Part shown: positions 55,470 to 64,000 of the stretch, in pieces | How the letters are laid out: each line of letters starts with the position of its first letter | How positions within the stretch are numbered: position 1 is the first letter of the stretch | Assembly: GCA_002713695.1 (NCBI GenBank) | Contig: PAUB01000050.1 | Coordinates: 164,087-228,086, forward strand | Direction of reading: 5' to 3' | From: Opitutaceae bacterium | GTDB taxonomy: Bacteria > Verrucomicrobiota > Verrucomicrobiia > Opitutales > Opitutaceae | Length of the DNA: 64,000 nucleotides | Made by a program: the position numbers and the translations under genes | The notes under the pieces: model-generated | What the model was told of the DNA's origin: nothing | What the model saw: only the letters and a program-made list of their open reading frames with translations | Database searches by the model: none

Positions 55470-56483
55470 ATGAGTTTTCTGCGGCTTTCTCTAGTGAGTG
55501 GCTTGTTTGTGACTTTGGCTGCAGGGATTATTCCTTCAGTTGCAGCCCAAAAACCTGCTTACAAGGGTGCGATCGTCGTCGATGCGTTGAGCGGGAAAGT
55601 TTTGTTCGAGGACAATCCAGATCTCGTCAATCCACCGGCCAGTATCACGAAGCTGATGACGTTTCTGATTGTCCACGATCAGCTCTCCAGCGGTGCCCTC
55701 AACTTGCAAACCGAAGTTCCTGTGAGCGCGGCCAGTTCACGGATCGGCGGCACTCAGGTTTGGCTCAAGCACGGCGAATCGTTTTCCGTCGAAGAGATGC
55801 TTTACGCACTGATGATTCAATCAGCCAACGATTGCGCCCATGCCCTCGCGTCATTAATTGGCGGCACTCCCGACGAGTTTGTCGAAATGATGAATGCTCG
55901 CGCGCGGCAACTGGGAATGACCAACACTACCTTTCGCAGTCCGCACGGTCTTCCTACTTCAAATCGTAGAATCGCGGATGGAGATCTGACCAGCCCTCGC
56001 GACCTCTCACTCTTGAGTCGACATCTTTTGCTTCATACCGATGTGCTGAAATATTCGTCAATCAAAGTCCGAGATTTTCGGACCGATGCAACCAAGGGCC
56101 GGATCGTGATGCGAAACCACAATCACCTATTGGAACGTCTAGCCGGAGTCGATGGACTCAAGACCGGTTATACCCGTGGAGCCGGTTTCTGTCTGGCCGC
56201 AACCGCTTCACGCAATGGACGCCGTGTAATCGCAGTGAGCATGGGGTCTCCTTCCGGAAAGGTCCGCGACCTCAAGATGGCCGAGCTGCTTGCGAAAGGT
56301 TTTGCTAACCTCCCCGCCATTGATTCACCGCTCTCAGTTGCCCCTCTTGCCTCGCCAGTCCTATCCGCGAATCAATCTCCGATTCAAATGGCACCACCCG
56401 AACGGAACGTAATGCAAGAGGAAGACGCTGCACTAGAGGATGACTCTCCGCCTGTCATCATCTTTAAGATCCGTGATCTCTAA
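55470..56483 (+). CDS. dacA: D-alanyl-D-alanine carboxypeptidase (PBP5/6-like)
   Basis: A 337-residue S11-family serine peptidase. The signal peptide is RLSLVSGLFVTLAAGIIPSVAAQ. The active-site tetrad S-x-x-K is in PPASITKLMTFL, S-x-N is in IQSANDCAHAL and K-T-G is in DGLKTGYTRGAGF. It trims the terminal D-Ala of peptidoglycan stem peptides in the periplasm. The C-terminal part is shorter than in E. coli PBP5 and has no obvious amphipathic membrane anchor; it ends with an acidic/Pro-rich stretch (QEEDAALEDDSPPVIIFKIRDL). The ATG at 55470 is preferred to the TTG at 55461. Confidence 0.92.
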   Translation: MSFLRLSLVSGLFVTLAAGIIPSVAAQKPAYKGAIVVDALSGKVLFEDNPDLVNPPASITKLMTFLIVHDQLSSGALNLQTEVPVSAASSRIGGTQVWLKHGESFSVEEMLYALMIQSANDCAHALASLIGGTPDEFVEMMNARARQLGMTNTTFRSPHGLPTSNRRIADGDLTSPRDLSLLSRHLLLHTDVLKYSSIKVRDFRTDATKGRIVMRNHNHLLERLAGVDGLKTGYTRGAGFCLAATASRNGRRVIAVSMGSPSGKVRDLKMAELLAKGFANLPAIDSPLSVAPLASPVLSANQSPIQMAPPERNVMQEEDAALEDDSPPVIIFKIRDL

Positions 56484-56497
56484 TACCCCAACTAGGA

Positions 56498-57220
56498 TCA
56501 GTGTTTCATCAGCAGGAACATCAATCCCAAGACGACGAAAATGGCGCCAAGCAGACCTGATTCCCATTTCTCAAAATAGCGCAGTTTCAGTTTCTCGAAA
56601 CCGATTAGCGTGAGCCATGTGAAGACCGTCATTCCCGCGAGTGTGGCCACCGCGAGAATCAGACTGAGAATGATAAATCCAGTCCATCCGAACTGCACCG
56701 CAGAGAGATAGACTGGCAGGAAAGCTTCGCAGGGTGAAAGTGTGAGCATTAGGAACAAGCCACTGATCGCTGGCCAATCACCCGCACTGATCGAAGCGAG
56801 GCGACTGTCCTTCAATTCGTGCTCCCAGTGACTCCCATGTTCGTGCTCATCGCCACAGTGTTCATCTGCATGGTGGTGGCTACCAGGCATAGCGTGATGG
56901 CAAATCCCAGTGCCCCGTAGTTGCCGCCACAGATAATAGAGGCCGATCGCTATAAGCACTGCACCTGAGACGGGCGCAAACGCATGCCCGATTTCCTCAT
57001 CAAGTTGAAACCCCAACCATGCGATCAGCAATCCGAGCAACGTTGTCAAAGCCACATGCCCCAGTCCCGAAAATAAGGCCACGGCCATCGTGCGCCCCCG
57101 GGACCATCCACGAGCTCTGGACACTAAAACAAAGGGCAGCCAATGCGTGGGAATCGCCGCATGGAAAAAAGCCACGGTAAACCCGGTGGCGGCGATGGTA
57201 GTGAGAAGAGTCGAATTCAT
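56498..57220 (-). CDS. NicO/UreH-like membrane transporter with His-rich loop
   Basis: A 240-residue inner-membrane protein with six predicted helices. The first carries FFHAAIPTHWLPF, a His-x5-His arrangement reminiscent of nickel/cobalt transporter motifs. A central cytosolic or periplasmic loop is strongly His/Glu/Asp-rich (CHHAMPGSHHHADEHCGDEHEHGSHWEHE). The fourth helix contains LTLSPCEAFLPVYL, similar to the NPC/SPC motif of the LysE/DsbD/UreH superfamily. It likely handles a soft metal ion such as nickel, cobalt or copper; the direction of transport is unknown. It converges with dacA across 14 bp and is divergent from hemF. Confidence 0.6.
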   Translation of the reverse strand: MNSTLLTTIAATGFTVAFFHAAIPTHWLPFVLVSRARGWSRGRTMAVALFSGLGHVALTTLLGLLIAWLGFQLDEEIGHAFAPVSGAVLIAIGLYYLWRQLRGTGICHHAMPGSHHHADEHCGDEHEHGSHWEHELKDSRLASISAGDWPAISGLFLMLTLSPCEAFLPVYLSAVQFGWTGFIILSLILAVATLAGMTVFTWLTLIGFEKLKLRYFEKWESGLLGAIFVVLGLMFLLMKH

Positions 57221-57390
57221 GCGGATACGGCACGCTCAATGAGCGGAGCCTTCGAAGTCGCACTATATCAAAGTCGTCAACCCCCTCGAATTACGCCAAG
57301 TGAACTCACTTAGCACCCCTGCTTCTTTCGGCACTCGACTCGTGAATAGGTTTTTCAACCTGCGCTCTCTGTGTTTCCTTGTTAACTCGT

Positions 57391-58305
57391 ATGAACGTCG
57401 ATTCCTCCGCTGTCCGCTCCTACCTACTCGATCTCCAATCGCGTATTTGCTCAGCATTGGAGGCTGAGGATGGCACCGCGAAATTTGGGAGCGATTCGTG
57501 GGAACGCCCCGAAGGCGGCGGCGGTCTTTCGAGAATTCTCGCAGATAGCGATGTCTTTGAAAAAGCAGGCGTCGGATTCTCACACGTCACTGGCACCAAA
57601 CTGCCTCCTTCAGCCACCGCTCATCGTCCGGAACTCGTGGGTAAAACTTGGGAAGCGCTTGGCGTATCCCTCGTGATCCATCCCCGTAATCCGCACGTGC
57701 CGACCAGCCATGCCAATGTGCGCTTCTTCATCGCCGACGCGGATGGCCCCAATCCTATTTGGTGGTTTGGTGGCGGATTCGATCTGACGCCCTACTACGG
57801 CTACGAAGAAGATGCGGTGCATTGGCACTGCACCGCTCGTGATGCGGTCGCGCCTTTCGGCGATGATATTTATCCACGTTTCAAAAAGTGGTGCGACGAG
57901 TATTTCTTTCTCAAACATCGCAATGAACCTCGCGGAATCGGCGGACTCTTCTTCGACGATTTCAACGAACTCGATTTTGAACAAAGTTTCGCGCTCATGC
58001 GTAACGTGGGCGATGCGTTCATCCCTGCTTACCAGCCCATCGTCACAAAACGTAAAGCAACGGCCTACGGTGATGCAGAGCGTAAATTTCAGCTCTATCG
58101 AAGGGGACGTTATGTGGAGTTCAACCTCGTCTGGGACCGTGGCACCCACTTCGGATTGCAAAGCGGTGGTCGCACCGAATCGATTCTCATGAGTCTCCCA
58201 CCACTCGTAAGTTGGGAATACAACTGGACACCCGATCCCGGCAGCCGCGAAGCCGAACTCTACGATACTTTTCTAAAACCACGCGATTGGTTAACACAGG
58301 GATAG
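57391..58305 (+). CDS. hemF: Oxygen-dependent coproporphyrinogen III oxidase
   Basis: A 304-residue enzyme performing oxidative decarboxylation of coproporphyrinogen III to protoporphyrinogen IX. Landmarks are [89 protein letters not shown] and [36 protein letters not shown], the continuous HemF signature. The start ATG at 57391 is chosen over an upstream in-frame start at 57379. It leads the hemF-hemE-hemY cluster, the oxygen-dependent branch, suggesting that haem is made under aerobic conditions. The intergenic region of about 170 bp upstream is divergent to the transporter gene. Confidence 0.97.
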   Translation: MNVDSSAVRSYLLDLQSRICSALEAEDGTAKFGSDSWERPEGGGGLSRILADSDVFEKAGVGFSHVTGTKLPPSATAHRPELVGKTWEALGVSLVIHPRNPHVPTSHANVRFFIADADGPNPIWWFGGGFDLTPYYGYEEDAVHWHCTARDAVAPFGDDIYPRFKKWCDEYFFLKHRNEPRGIGGLFFDDFNELDFEQSFALMRNVGDAFIPAYQPIVTKRKATAYGDAERKFQLYRRGRYVEFNLVWDRGTHFGLQSGGRTESILMSLPPLVSWEYNWTPDPGSREAELYDTFLKPRDWLTQG

Positions 58306-58359
58306 CATATTCCCTCCAACTACTCGCTACCCACTACTCTCGACTCGCTACGTATTCTA

Positions 58360-59388
58360 ATGACTTCCCGCGAAAGATTTCTCCAAGCCTGCGGCTGTGC
58401 ACCACTCGACCGTCCTCCGATCTGGATCATGCGCCAAGCCGGTCGCTACCTGCCCGAGTATCGCGCACTGAAAGCGAAGTCGTCGTTCTTGGAAATGGTC
58501 AAAACGCCGGACCTTGCGACCGAGGTTACCTTGCAGCCTCTGAAACGTTTCGATCTCGATGCGGCGATACTATTTTCCGACATCCTCGTCATCCCCGAAG
58601 CCCTCGGGCAAGGTTATCATTTTCGAGATGAAGGCGGCATTGCGATGGACTACCGTTTAGAAAACAAAGCGCAGATCGAAGCGCTCGCGTCGGCCGATTC
58701 CGTTCCGGAAAAGCTCGCCTACGTCGGCGCTGCTTTGAAGCAGATCAAAGGCGAGATCGGCGACACGAAAGCACTCCTCGGCTTCGGAGGTTCTCCGTGG
58801 ACTCTAGCGACCTACATGCTCGAAGGTGGGAGCTCATCGGATTTTGCACGGAGCAAAGAACTGTTCTACACGGATCGTGCGACGTTTGATGCCTTGCTCG
58901 AAAAAATCAGTGATTCACTGATCACCTATTTAAAGATGCAGATCGCGGCTGGAGCCGATGCGATTCAGATTTTTGATTCATGGGGTGGCATTATCGCCGG
59001 CCCCGATTATGAAGCCGCATCGCTGCAATGGATCCGACGCATCATCGCCGCCCTCCCCGCTGATTTTCCGATTATTCTCTATGCCAAAGGCACCGCACCG
59101 CATCTCACTGATCAGGCCTTTAGCGGCGCCAAAGTGTTGAGTGTCGATTGGACCTGCGACCTCTCCATCGTTCGGCAAACGTTGCCTGACAACGTCGCGG
59201 TGCAGGGCAACTTCGATCCGGTGCTCATGACCACGACCCCGGAAATCGTGACGCGTGAGGCTAAGCGATTACTCGAATCCATGCGCGGCACCAACGGACA
59301 TATTTTTAATCTCGGTCATGGTATTACACCTCAGGCCAAGATCGAGTGCATGGAAGCACTCGTCGATACCGTTACCCACTGGTCTTAA
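58360..59388 (+). CDS. hemE: Uroporphyrinogen decarboxylase
   Basis: A 342-residue TIM-barrel enzyme that decarboxylates uroporphyrinogen III to coproporphyrinogen III, the step just before HemF. The substrate-binding Arg/Gln site is in PPIWIMRQAGRYLPEYR. A catalytic Asp lies in FDLDAAILFSDILVIPEALG, the conserved Tyr is in LATYMLEGG, and the C-terminal His is in IFNLGHGITPQAKIECM. The length agrees with bacterial HemE. It lies 54 bp after hemF and 12 bp before hemY, in pathway-linked but not pathway-ordered arrangement. Confidence 0.97.
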   Translation: MTSRERFLQACGCAPLDRPPIWIMRQAGRYLPEYRALKAKSSFLEMVKTPDLATEVTLQPLKRFDLDAAILFSDILVIPEALGQGYHFRDEGGIAMDYRLENKAQIEALASADSVPEKLAYVGAALKQIKGEIGDTKALLGFGGSPWTLATYMLEGGSSSDFARSKELFYTDRATFDALLEKISDSLITYLKMQIAAGADAIQIFDSWGGIIAGPDYEAASLQWIRRIIAALPADFPIILYAKGTAPHLTDQAFSGAKVLSVDWTCDLSIVRQTLPDNVAVQGNFDPVLMTTTPEIVTREAKRLLESMRGTNGHIFNLGHGITPQAKIECMEALVDTVTHWS

Positions 59389-59400
59389 CCTATCCGCAAA

Positions 59401-60780
59401 ATGCCCGCTGCCACTAAATCGATTGCAGTTCTCGGAGCCGGAATCACCGGCCTGACTGCTGCGCATCGTTTAGACAAGCAGGGCCACCGGGTCCGCGTTT
59501 TTGAGCAGCAGAATCGCATCGGTGGCGCCGTGGGCACCGACATTATCGACGGATGGCTCTGCGAACGCGGTCCCAATTCCATGCTCGCGAACGATCCGGC
59601 GATCATGGCCTTAATCGACGAATTGGGATTGAGCGAGGAATACGTGAAAGCCAATTCGACGGCTCGGAAGCGCTATCTCGTTAAATGGGGCATGCCGATG
59701 GCGACCCCCAGCTCACCGGTTTCGCTGATCACCACACCTTTATTTTCCTTCGGCGCAAAGAGGCGCTTGATCACCGAACTCTTTCAACGCCCGAGACAAC
59801 ATCCCGACGATGTAAGTTTAGGCCAGTTCGTTGAGGATCACTTCGGTCGTGAGATCGTCGATTACGCGCTCAACCCTTTGATCGGTGGCGTCTATGCTGG
59901 CGATCCCTCGCAGCTTTCCGCGCAGCATGCCTTTCCCACGTTGTGGGAAGCCGAAAAGAGTCATGGCTCGATCATTCGAGCCATGATCGCGAAGATGTCG
60001 AAACGCGGAAAAAGTAAGAAACCGAAAACACCACGTGTCGGGATCATTTCATTTAAACACGGTTTGCAGACATTGACCAATGCCCTCGCGGCCCGTCTGC
60101 CCAGCGACGCGTTGAGTCTAAATACGGAAGTCACACAAATAACCCGCGACGGTTCGTGGCACGTGACTTGGAAACACGACGGAAGTGAACACACCGAGAC
60201 ATTCGATATGGTTGTGTCGGCATTGCCCGCATCCGGTTTGGCGAATTTGCAAGTAGGCTCATCGAATGATCATCCTCTCGAGGTGCTGCAGGAAGTGCTC
60301 CATCCGCCGGTCGATTCGTTAGTCTTGGGTTACCGATGCAAGCAAATCGCGCATGCGCTTGATGGTTTCGGCATGCTGGTGCCGGAGATCGAAAAGCGAT
60401 CAGTGCTGGGCGTGCTCTTTTCATCGAGCTTATTTGCCGGGCGCGCGCCTGATGGCCACGCCTCGCTGACCGTAATGGTCGGAGGCACCCGCCAACCCGA
60501 GCTGACCGGTCTCGACACCGATGAGTTGTTGCGACGGATCCAGCCTGATTTGAGCGCTATGCTGGGAGTCGAAGGCGAACCCGTCTTCCGACGGCACCAA
60601 TCGTGGCCACGGGCAATCCCGCAATACAATCTCGGCCATGGGCGTTTTCTCGATGCGATTGCAGCCTGCGAAGAGCAAAATCAGGGTCTTTTCATTGGTG
60701 GACAGGTGCGAGACGGCATCGCCCTGCCAGCCTGTATTTCAGCAGGGGAAAAGCTAGCGGCTCGCGCCACAGAATCGTAA
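59401..60780 (+). CDS. hemY: Protoporphyrinogen oxidase (HemY/PPO type)
   Basis: A 459-residue FAD enzyme of the monoamine-oxidase-like family. The dinucleotide motif is VLGAGITGLTAAHRLDKQGHRVRVFEQQNRIGGAVGT at about 10-46. The PPO features LCERGPNSML, YALNPLIGGVYAGDPSQLSAQHAFP and the C-terminal ALPACISAGEKLA are present. It oxidises protoporphyrinogen IX to protoporphyrin IX with oxygen, following HemF. In actinobacterial-type relatives the same family acts as coproporphyrinogen oxidase (CgoX), but hemF upstream favours the PPO role. It completes the hemF-hemE-hemY cluster; ferrochelatase is not in the window. Confidence 0.93.
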   Translation: MPAATKSIAVLGAGITGLTAAHRLDKQGHRVRVFEQQNRIGGAVGTDIIDGWLCERGPNSMLANDPAIMALIDELGLSEEYVKANSTARKRYLVKWGMPMATPSSPVSLITTPLFSFGAKRRLITELFQRPRQHPDDVSLGQFVEDHFGREIVDYALNPLIGGVYAGDPSQLSAQHAFPTLWEAEKSHGSIIRAMIAKMSKRGKSKKPKTPRVGIISFKHGLQTLTNALAARLPSDALSLNTEVTQITRDGSWHVTWKHDGSEHTETFDMVVSALPASGLANLQVGSSNDHPLEVLQEVLHPPVDSLVLGYRCKQIAHALDGFGMLVPEIEKRSVLGVLFSSSLFAGRAPDGHASLTVMVGGTRQPELTGLDTDELLRRIQPDLSAMLGVEGEPVFRRHQSWPRAIPQYNLGHGRFLDAIAACEEQNQGLFIGGQVRDGIALPACISAGEKLAARATES

Positions 60781-60838
60781 CCTGGCTTTCACTTGACTCA
60801 ACTCAAGGGGCACCTACCCTTCCGCGCTTCTAATCCGT

Positions 60839-63694
60839 ATGGCCCAAGACCTGAAAAACACCCTCCTTTTGCCAAAAACCGAATTCCCGATGAGGGCAAA
60901 TTTGGTCAAGCGTGAGCCTTCGCGAATTACTCACTGGGAGAAACTGGATCTCTACGCCGCGATCCAGAAAAACCGCGCCGAGAGTGAGAAGACATTCGTC
61001 CTCCACGATGGCCCTCCTTTCACCAACGGCGATGTGCATATCGGCACCGCGTTGAACAAGACGCTCAAGGACATCGTCAATCGCTTCAAATCGATGGAGG
61101 GCTACCGCACGCCTTACGTGCCGGGCTGGGATTGTCACGGTCTACCGATCGAACAAAAGGTCGTTCAAGAAATCCGCGAACAGAAGCTCGACCTCACTAC
61201 GGCAGAAGTGAGAGCGCGTTGTGATGCTTTTTCCGAAAAATGGATCGAGACCCAAAAATCCCAATTCAAGCGCGTCGGTGTCCTCGCCGATTGGGACAAC
61301 GAATACAAAACGAAATCCCCTCAATTCGAAGCCGAGATTCTGCGCAACTTCGCTTCATTTGCAGATCAAGACATCGTCTTCCGCAGTAAGAAACCTGTTT
61401 ACTGGTCGATCCCCTTCGAGACTGCTTTGGCTGAAGCCGAGATCGAATACAAGGATCACACCGCGATTGCGATCTGGGTGAAGTTCACGGTTCCCACTGA
61501 GGAAGCCACGAAATTCAACCTGCCGAGCGACAAGCCTCTCTCCATTGTCATCTGGACGACCACGCCTTGGACGATACCGGCCAACATGGCAATCGCCCTG
61601 CATGCCAACGTTGATTACGTCGTCGCCGATCTCGGCGAAGAGCGAATCCTCGTCGCGGGTGAGCTGCTCGAATCCGTCGCCACAGCTGTGAAGCTCGAAA
61701 GCACTCCTCCTGTGGTTCACACCGTGAAAGGTGCCGACCTTGAGAAGCTCGCGCTTCGCCATCCCTTTATTGATCGCGCTTCGCCAGTCGTGCTCGCCGA
61801 TTACGTGACGACCGAGAGTGGCACCGGTTGCGTGCACACAGCTCCCGGCCACGGTGGCGATGACTATGTGACAGGTCTCAAAAACGGTCTCGATATCTAC
61901 TGCCCTGTCGCCGACGACGGCACCTACCTCGACGACGGACAAATCCCGGCCGATCTAGTCGGCCTGTCTTGTCTCGAATGCGTTGAAGACCTCAAAGCCA
62001 AGAAGCCAGCCGTTGCGAATATCGCAGTGCTCAAGAAGCTGTCCGAGAACAACGCTCTGCTCGCCAAGCAGAAGTATGTGCATAGCTACCCACATTGCTG
62101 GCGTTCGAAGACTCCGATCATTTTCCGCGCAGTCGATCAGTGGTTTGTTACACTCGACAAGGCTGGGCACCGCGGCAAAGCACTCTCCGAAATCACCAAG
62201 ATCGCTGAGAACCACGGTTGGATCCCGGCTTGGGGTGAAGCCCGCATCCGCGGCGCAGTTGAATCGCGTCCTGATTGGTGCATCAGCCGTCAGCGCACTT
62301 GGGGTGTTCCTATCCCCGCCTTTTTCGACGCCGATAAAAAAGCTTACCTCGATGGAGACGTCACGCGTGCAGTTGCAGACAAGATAGCAACCCTCGGTAG
62401 CAACGCGTGGTATGATCTGCCCGCATCTGAGATTCTTGATGGAATCAAACTCCCCGCAGACTGGCCCGCCGCGAGCGAGCTCACTTGCGGTCGCGACACA
62501 CTCGATGTGTGGATCGATTCCGGTTCGAGCCACTCCGCGGTATTAAAGCAAAGCCAAGGTAATACGCGTTGGCCCGCCGACCTCTATTTGGAAGGCAGCG
62601 ATCAACATCGCGGCTGGTTCCAATCATCGCTTTGGACCGGCGTGATCGCTCATGGCAGCGCTCCATACAAGGCCGTGCTCACCCACGGTTTCATCGTTGA
62701 TAAGGATCGTCAGAAAATCTCGAAGAGCAGCACTTACCAGAAGCCGCAGACCTCAGAGGCCTATATTTCGCAATACGGCGCGGACGTTATCCGTCTTTGG
62801 ATCGCGTCGCAAGATTTCCGTGACGACATACCGGTCGATGACGAGATTCTGAAAAACGTCGGAGAGTCCTATCGACTTATCCGCAACACGCTTAGATTCC
62901 AACTTTCCAATCTGTTCGATTTCAATTTTGCCGCACATGGCATTGCAATCGCCGATCTCGATGTGCTCGACCGCTGGGCGTTGCAGCAAACTGCCAAGTT
63001 GATCAAGGAGTGCACGACAGCCTATCAGAACTACGAGTTCCATCGGGTCTATCAGCTCTGTAATCAGTTCTGCTCCGTTACGCTTTCGGCCACGTATCAT
63101 GATATCCTCAAAGATCGCCTCTACACGCTGGGCGCAAGTCAGCCGCAACGGCGTTCTTCTCAGACCGCCATCCACCATATCTTTGATGCGCTCGTGAAAC
63201 TATTGGCTCCCCTGCTCTGTTTCACCGCTGATGAAGCGTGGAGCTATCGGACTTCTGGCGAAGAATACATCGACGATTCTGTCCACCTTCAGGACTGGCC
63301 CGGCGCTCCCGAAGAGTGGTCCGACGAAACGATCGCTGCAGACTTTGGGGTGCTCCTTCGTGTGCGTTCCCTCGTAAATGAGCGGATCGAACCCGCGCGT
63401 CAGGCCGGCACCATCGGCAAATCTCTCGATGCTTCGATCACGTTGCAGCTCGCGTCTGACGATCCGGCCTATGCGGCTTTGGCCAAGCATCTCGAATTTC
63501 TACCCGAACTGTTCATCGTGTCTCAAGTAACTCTCGATGTCAAACCAGACACCGTTCTCGATGTCAGTGTGAGCACTGGTAGCGAATCCGGACTGCAACG
63601 CTGCCCGCGCTGTTGGCGCTGGGTTTCTGAACTGCTCGATGCAACAGAAGGTGAAAACACCTGTCCTCGTTGCACCACCGCCCTCAATTCTTAG
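60839..63694 (+). CDS. ileS: Isoleucyl-tRNA synthetase
   Basis: A 951-residue class I synthetase. The HIGH equivalent is DVHIGTALNKTLKDIVNRFKSMEG near 67. The CP1 editing domain has TTTPWTIPANMAIAL. W-block residues are in ADLYLEGSDQHRGWFQSSLW. The KMSKS loop is KISKSS near 626. The C-terminal zinc ribbon is CPRCWRWVSELLDATEGENTCPRCTTAL. It has the bacterial IleRS layout, sensitive-type by domain order, and matches the usual length. It charges tRNA-Ile and edits valine. It is followed 26 bp later by the Lys/Ala-rich protein gene, a neighbour pair also expected in related genomes. Confidence 0.98.
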   Translation: MAQDLKNTLLLPKTEFPMRANLVKREPSRITHWEKLDLYAAIQKNRAESEKTFVLHDGPPFTNGDVHIGTALNKTLKDIVNRFKSMEGYRTPYVPGWDCHGLPIEQKVVQEIREQKLDLTTAEVRARCDAFSEKWIETQKSQFKRVGVLADWDNEYKTKSPQFEAEILRNFASFADQDIVFRSKKPVYWSIPFETALAEAEIEYKDHTAIAIWVKFTVPTEEATKFNLPSDKPLSIVIWTTTPWTIPANMAIALHANVDYVVADLGEERILVAGELLESVATAVKLESTPPVVHTVKGADLEKLALRHPFIDRASPVVLADYVTTESGTGCVHTAPGHGGDDYVTGLKNGLDIYCPVADDGTYLDDGQIPADLVGLSCLECVEDLKAKKPAVANIAVLKKLSENNALLAKQKYVHSYPHCWRSKTPIIFRAVDQWFVTLDKAGHRGKALSEITKIAENHGWIPAWGEARIRGAVESRPDWCISRQRTWGVPIPAFFDADKKAYLDGDVTRAVADKIATLGSNAWYDLPASEILDGIKLPADWPAASELTCGRDTLDVWIDSGSSHSAVLKQSQGNTRWPADLYLEGSDQHRGWFQSSLWTGVIAHGSAPYKAVLTHGFIVDKDRQKISKSSTYQKPQTSEAYISQYGADVIRLWIASQDFRDDIPVDDEILKNVGESYRLIRNTLRFQLSNLFDFNFAAHGIAIADLDVLDRWALQQTAKLIKECTTAYQNYEFHRVYQLCNQFCSVTLSATYHDILKDRLYTLGASQPQRRSSQTAIHHIFDALVKLLAPLLCFTADEAWSYRTSGEEYIDDSVHLQDWPGAPEEWSDETIAADFGVLLRVRSLVNERIEPARQAGTIGKSLDASITLQLASDDPAYAALAKHLEFLPELFIVSQVTLDVKPDTVLDVSVSTGSESGLQRCPRCWRWVSELLDATEGENTCPRCTTALNS

Positions 63695-63720
63695 TTTTAT
63701 TTACCAACCCCTGATTCCCC

Positions 63721-64000
63721 ATGGCTAAAGCAAAAAAGAAAACTCCCGCCAAAAAGTCCTCGGCCAAGAAGAAAGCTTCGCCCAAGAAAGCCGTCGCGAA
63801 AGCACCTGCTAAAAAGAAAGCGGTGAAGAAACCTATCGCGCAGAAGAAATCAGCACCGGCCACAAAGGCTCCGGCGAAGAAGTCGCCAGTCAAAAAGAAG
63901 CCCGCTGCGAAGAGCAAAGCTGTGAGTAAATCTAAAGCCAAACCAGCCGCGAAGAAGAAGGCTGTGGTTAAAGCTAAGACCAAACCGGCGACTAAAAATA
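63721..64000 (+). CDS. Lys/Ala/Pro-rich protein, N-terminal part (partial)
   Basis: The first 93 codons from the ATG at 63721 are composed almost only of Lys, Ala, Pro, Ser and Val in repeating AKKK, PAKK and APAKK units, as in histone H1 tails. The strong positive charge suggests DNA or RNA binding. The gene runs off the window. In several verrucomicrobia such a leader precedes a DksA/TraR-type zinc-finger domain encoded next to ileS; that is recollection of the pattern and cannot be confirmed here. Alternatively it is a stand-alone histone-like protein. The low-complexity lysine runs also create spurious long frames on the opposite strand. Confidence 0.75.
   Translation, partial: MAKAKKKTPAKKSSAKKKASPKKAVAKAPAKKKAVKKPIAQKKSAPATKAPAKKSPVKKKPAAKSKAVSKSKAKPAAKKKAVVKAKTKPATKN

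Noticed and set aside
63684..63983. Minus-strand Phe/Ala/Leu-rich 99-residue protein
   Set aside because: It is the complement of the lysine-codon-rich leader gene; the hydrophobic pattern is an artefact of AAG/AAA repeats.

Overview
The window is a gene-dense bacterial chromosome segment of roughly 53-55% GC by eye. It most likely comes from the Verrucomicrobiota, and class Opitutia would fit. The evidence is a double-length UvrA (four ATPase modules, as in chlamydiae), the 51-residue small basic protein of the Chlamydiae/Verrucomicrobia type, a Tat-exported DUF1501 protein, a DUF4962/heparinase-like enzyme and a Gram-negative lipid A/core machinery. The phylum call is inference from gene content, because no rRNA is present.

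Layout. 1-9.5 kb: end of a membrane protein, an exported nuclease-like protein, an M48 CAAX-type protease, xseB-dxs, a frameshifted small membrane protein, a heparinase-like protein, tRNA-Gly, recR-ybaB and a dehydratase/epimerase. 9.5-13.9 kb: DJ-1 family protein, a stub of a class II amidotransferase, a disulfide oxidoreductase, an FkbM methyltransferase broken by TGA and an M42 peptidase. 13.9-25.1 kb: clpX-clpP-tig, tsaB-alr, DUF1501, ugd, aminotransferase, ftsH. 25.1-35.8 kb: tilS, serS, two divergent envelope genes (a GT9 and an acyltransferase-GT9 fusion), two oligopeptide-type ABC ATPases, trmL, a broken response regulator, thrB-smpB-rpoZ, a broken cutA and the small basic protein. 35.8-44.9 kb: a DUF368 lipid-carrier translocase, a four-gene oxidoreductase/dehydrogenase/nucleotidyltransferase/MetE-like cluster, tRNA-Arg, lpd, a YvlD/holin-like protein, a glycosyltransferase and a DeoR regulator. 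44.9-64 kb: giant uvrA, eno, an exported coiled-coil protein with a phosphoesterase, prfC, dacA, a NicO-like transporter, hemF-hemE-hemY, ileS and the start of a Lys/Ala-rich protein.

Most of the window is housekeeping: protein quality control, translation fidelity, cell wall and LPS synthesis, isoprenoid and haem synthesis. I see no prophage, CRISPR array, transposase or toxin-antitoxin locus. The unusual content is (a) five interrupted or truncated genes in about 31 kb, (b) a 43-nt hairpin repeat that abuts the 3' end of both tRNA genes, (c) large fusions or duplications (UvrA; acyltransferase-GT9), and (d) a compact metabolic cluster at 36.8-40.8 kb whose product cannot be named from sequence. 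Gene spacing is tight, with ATGA overlaps and two convergent pairs that share a palindromic stop codon.
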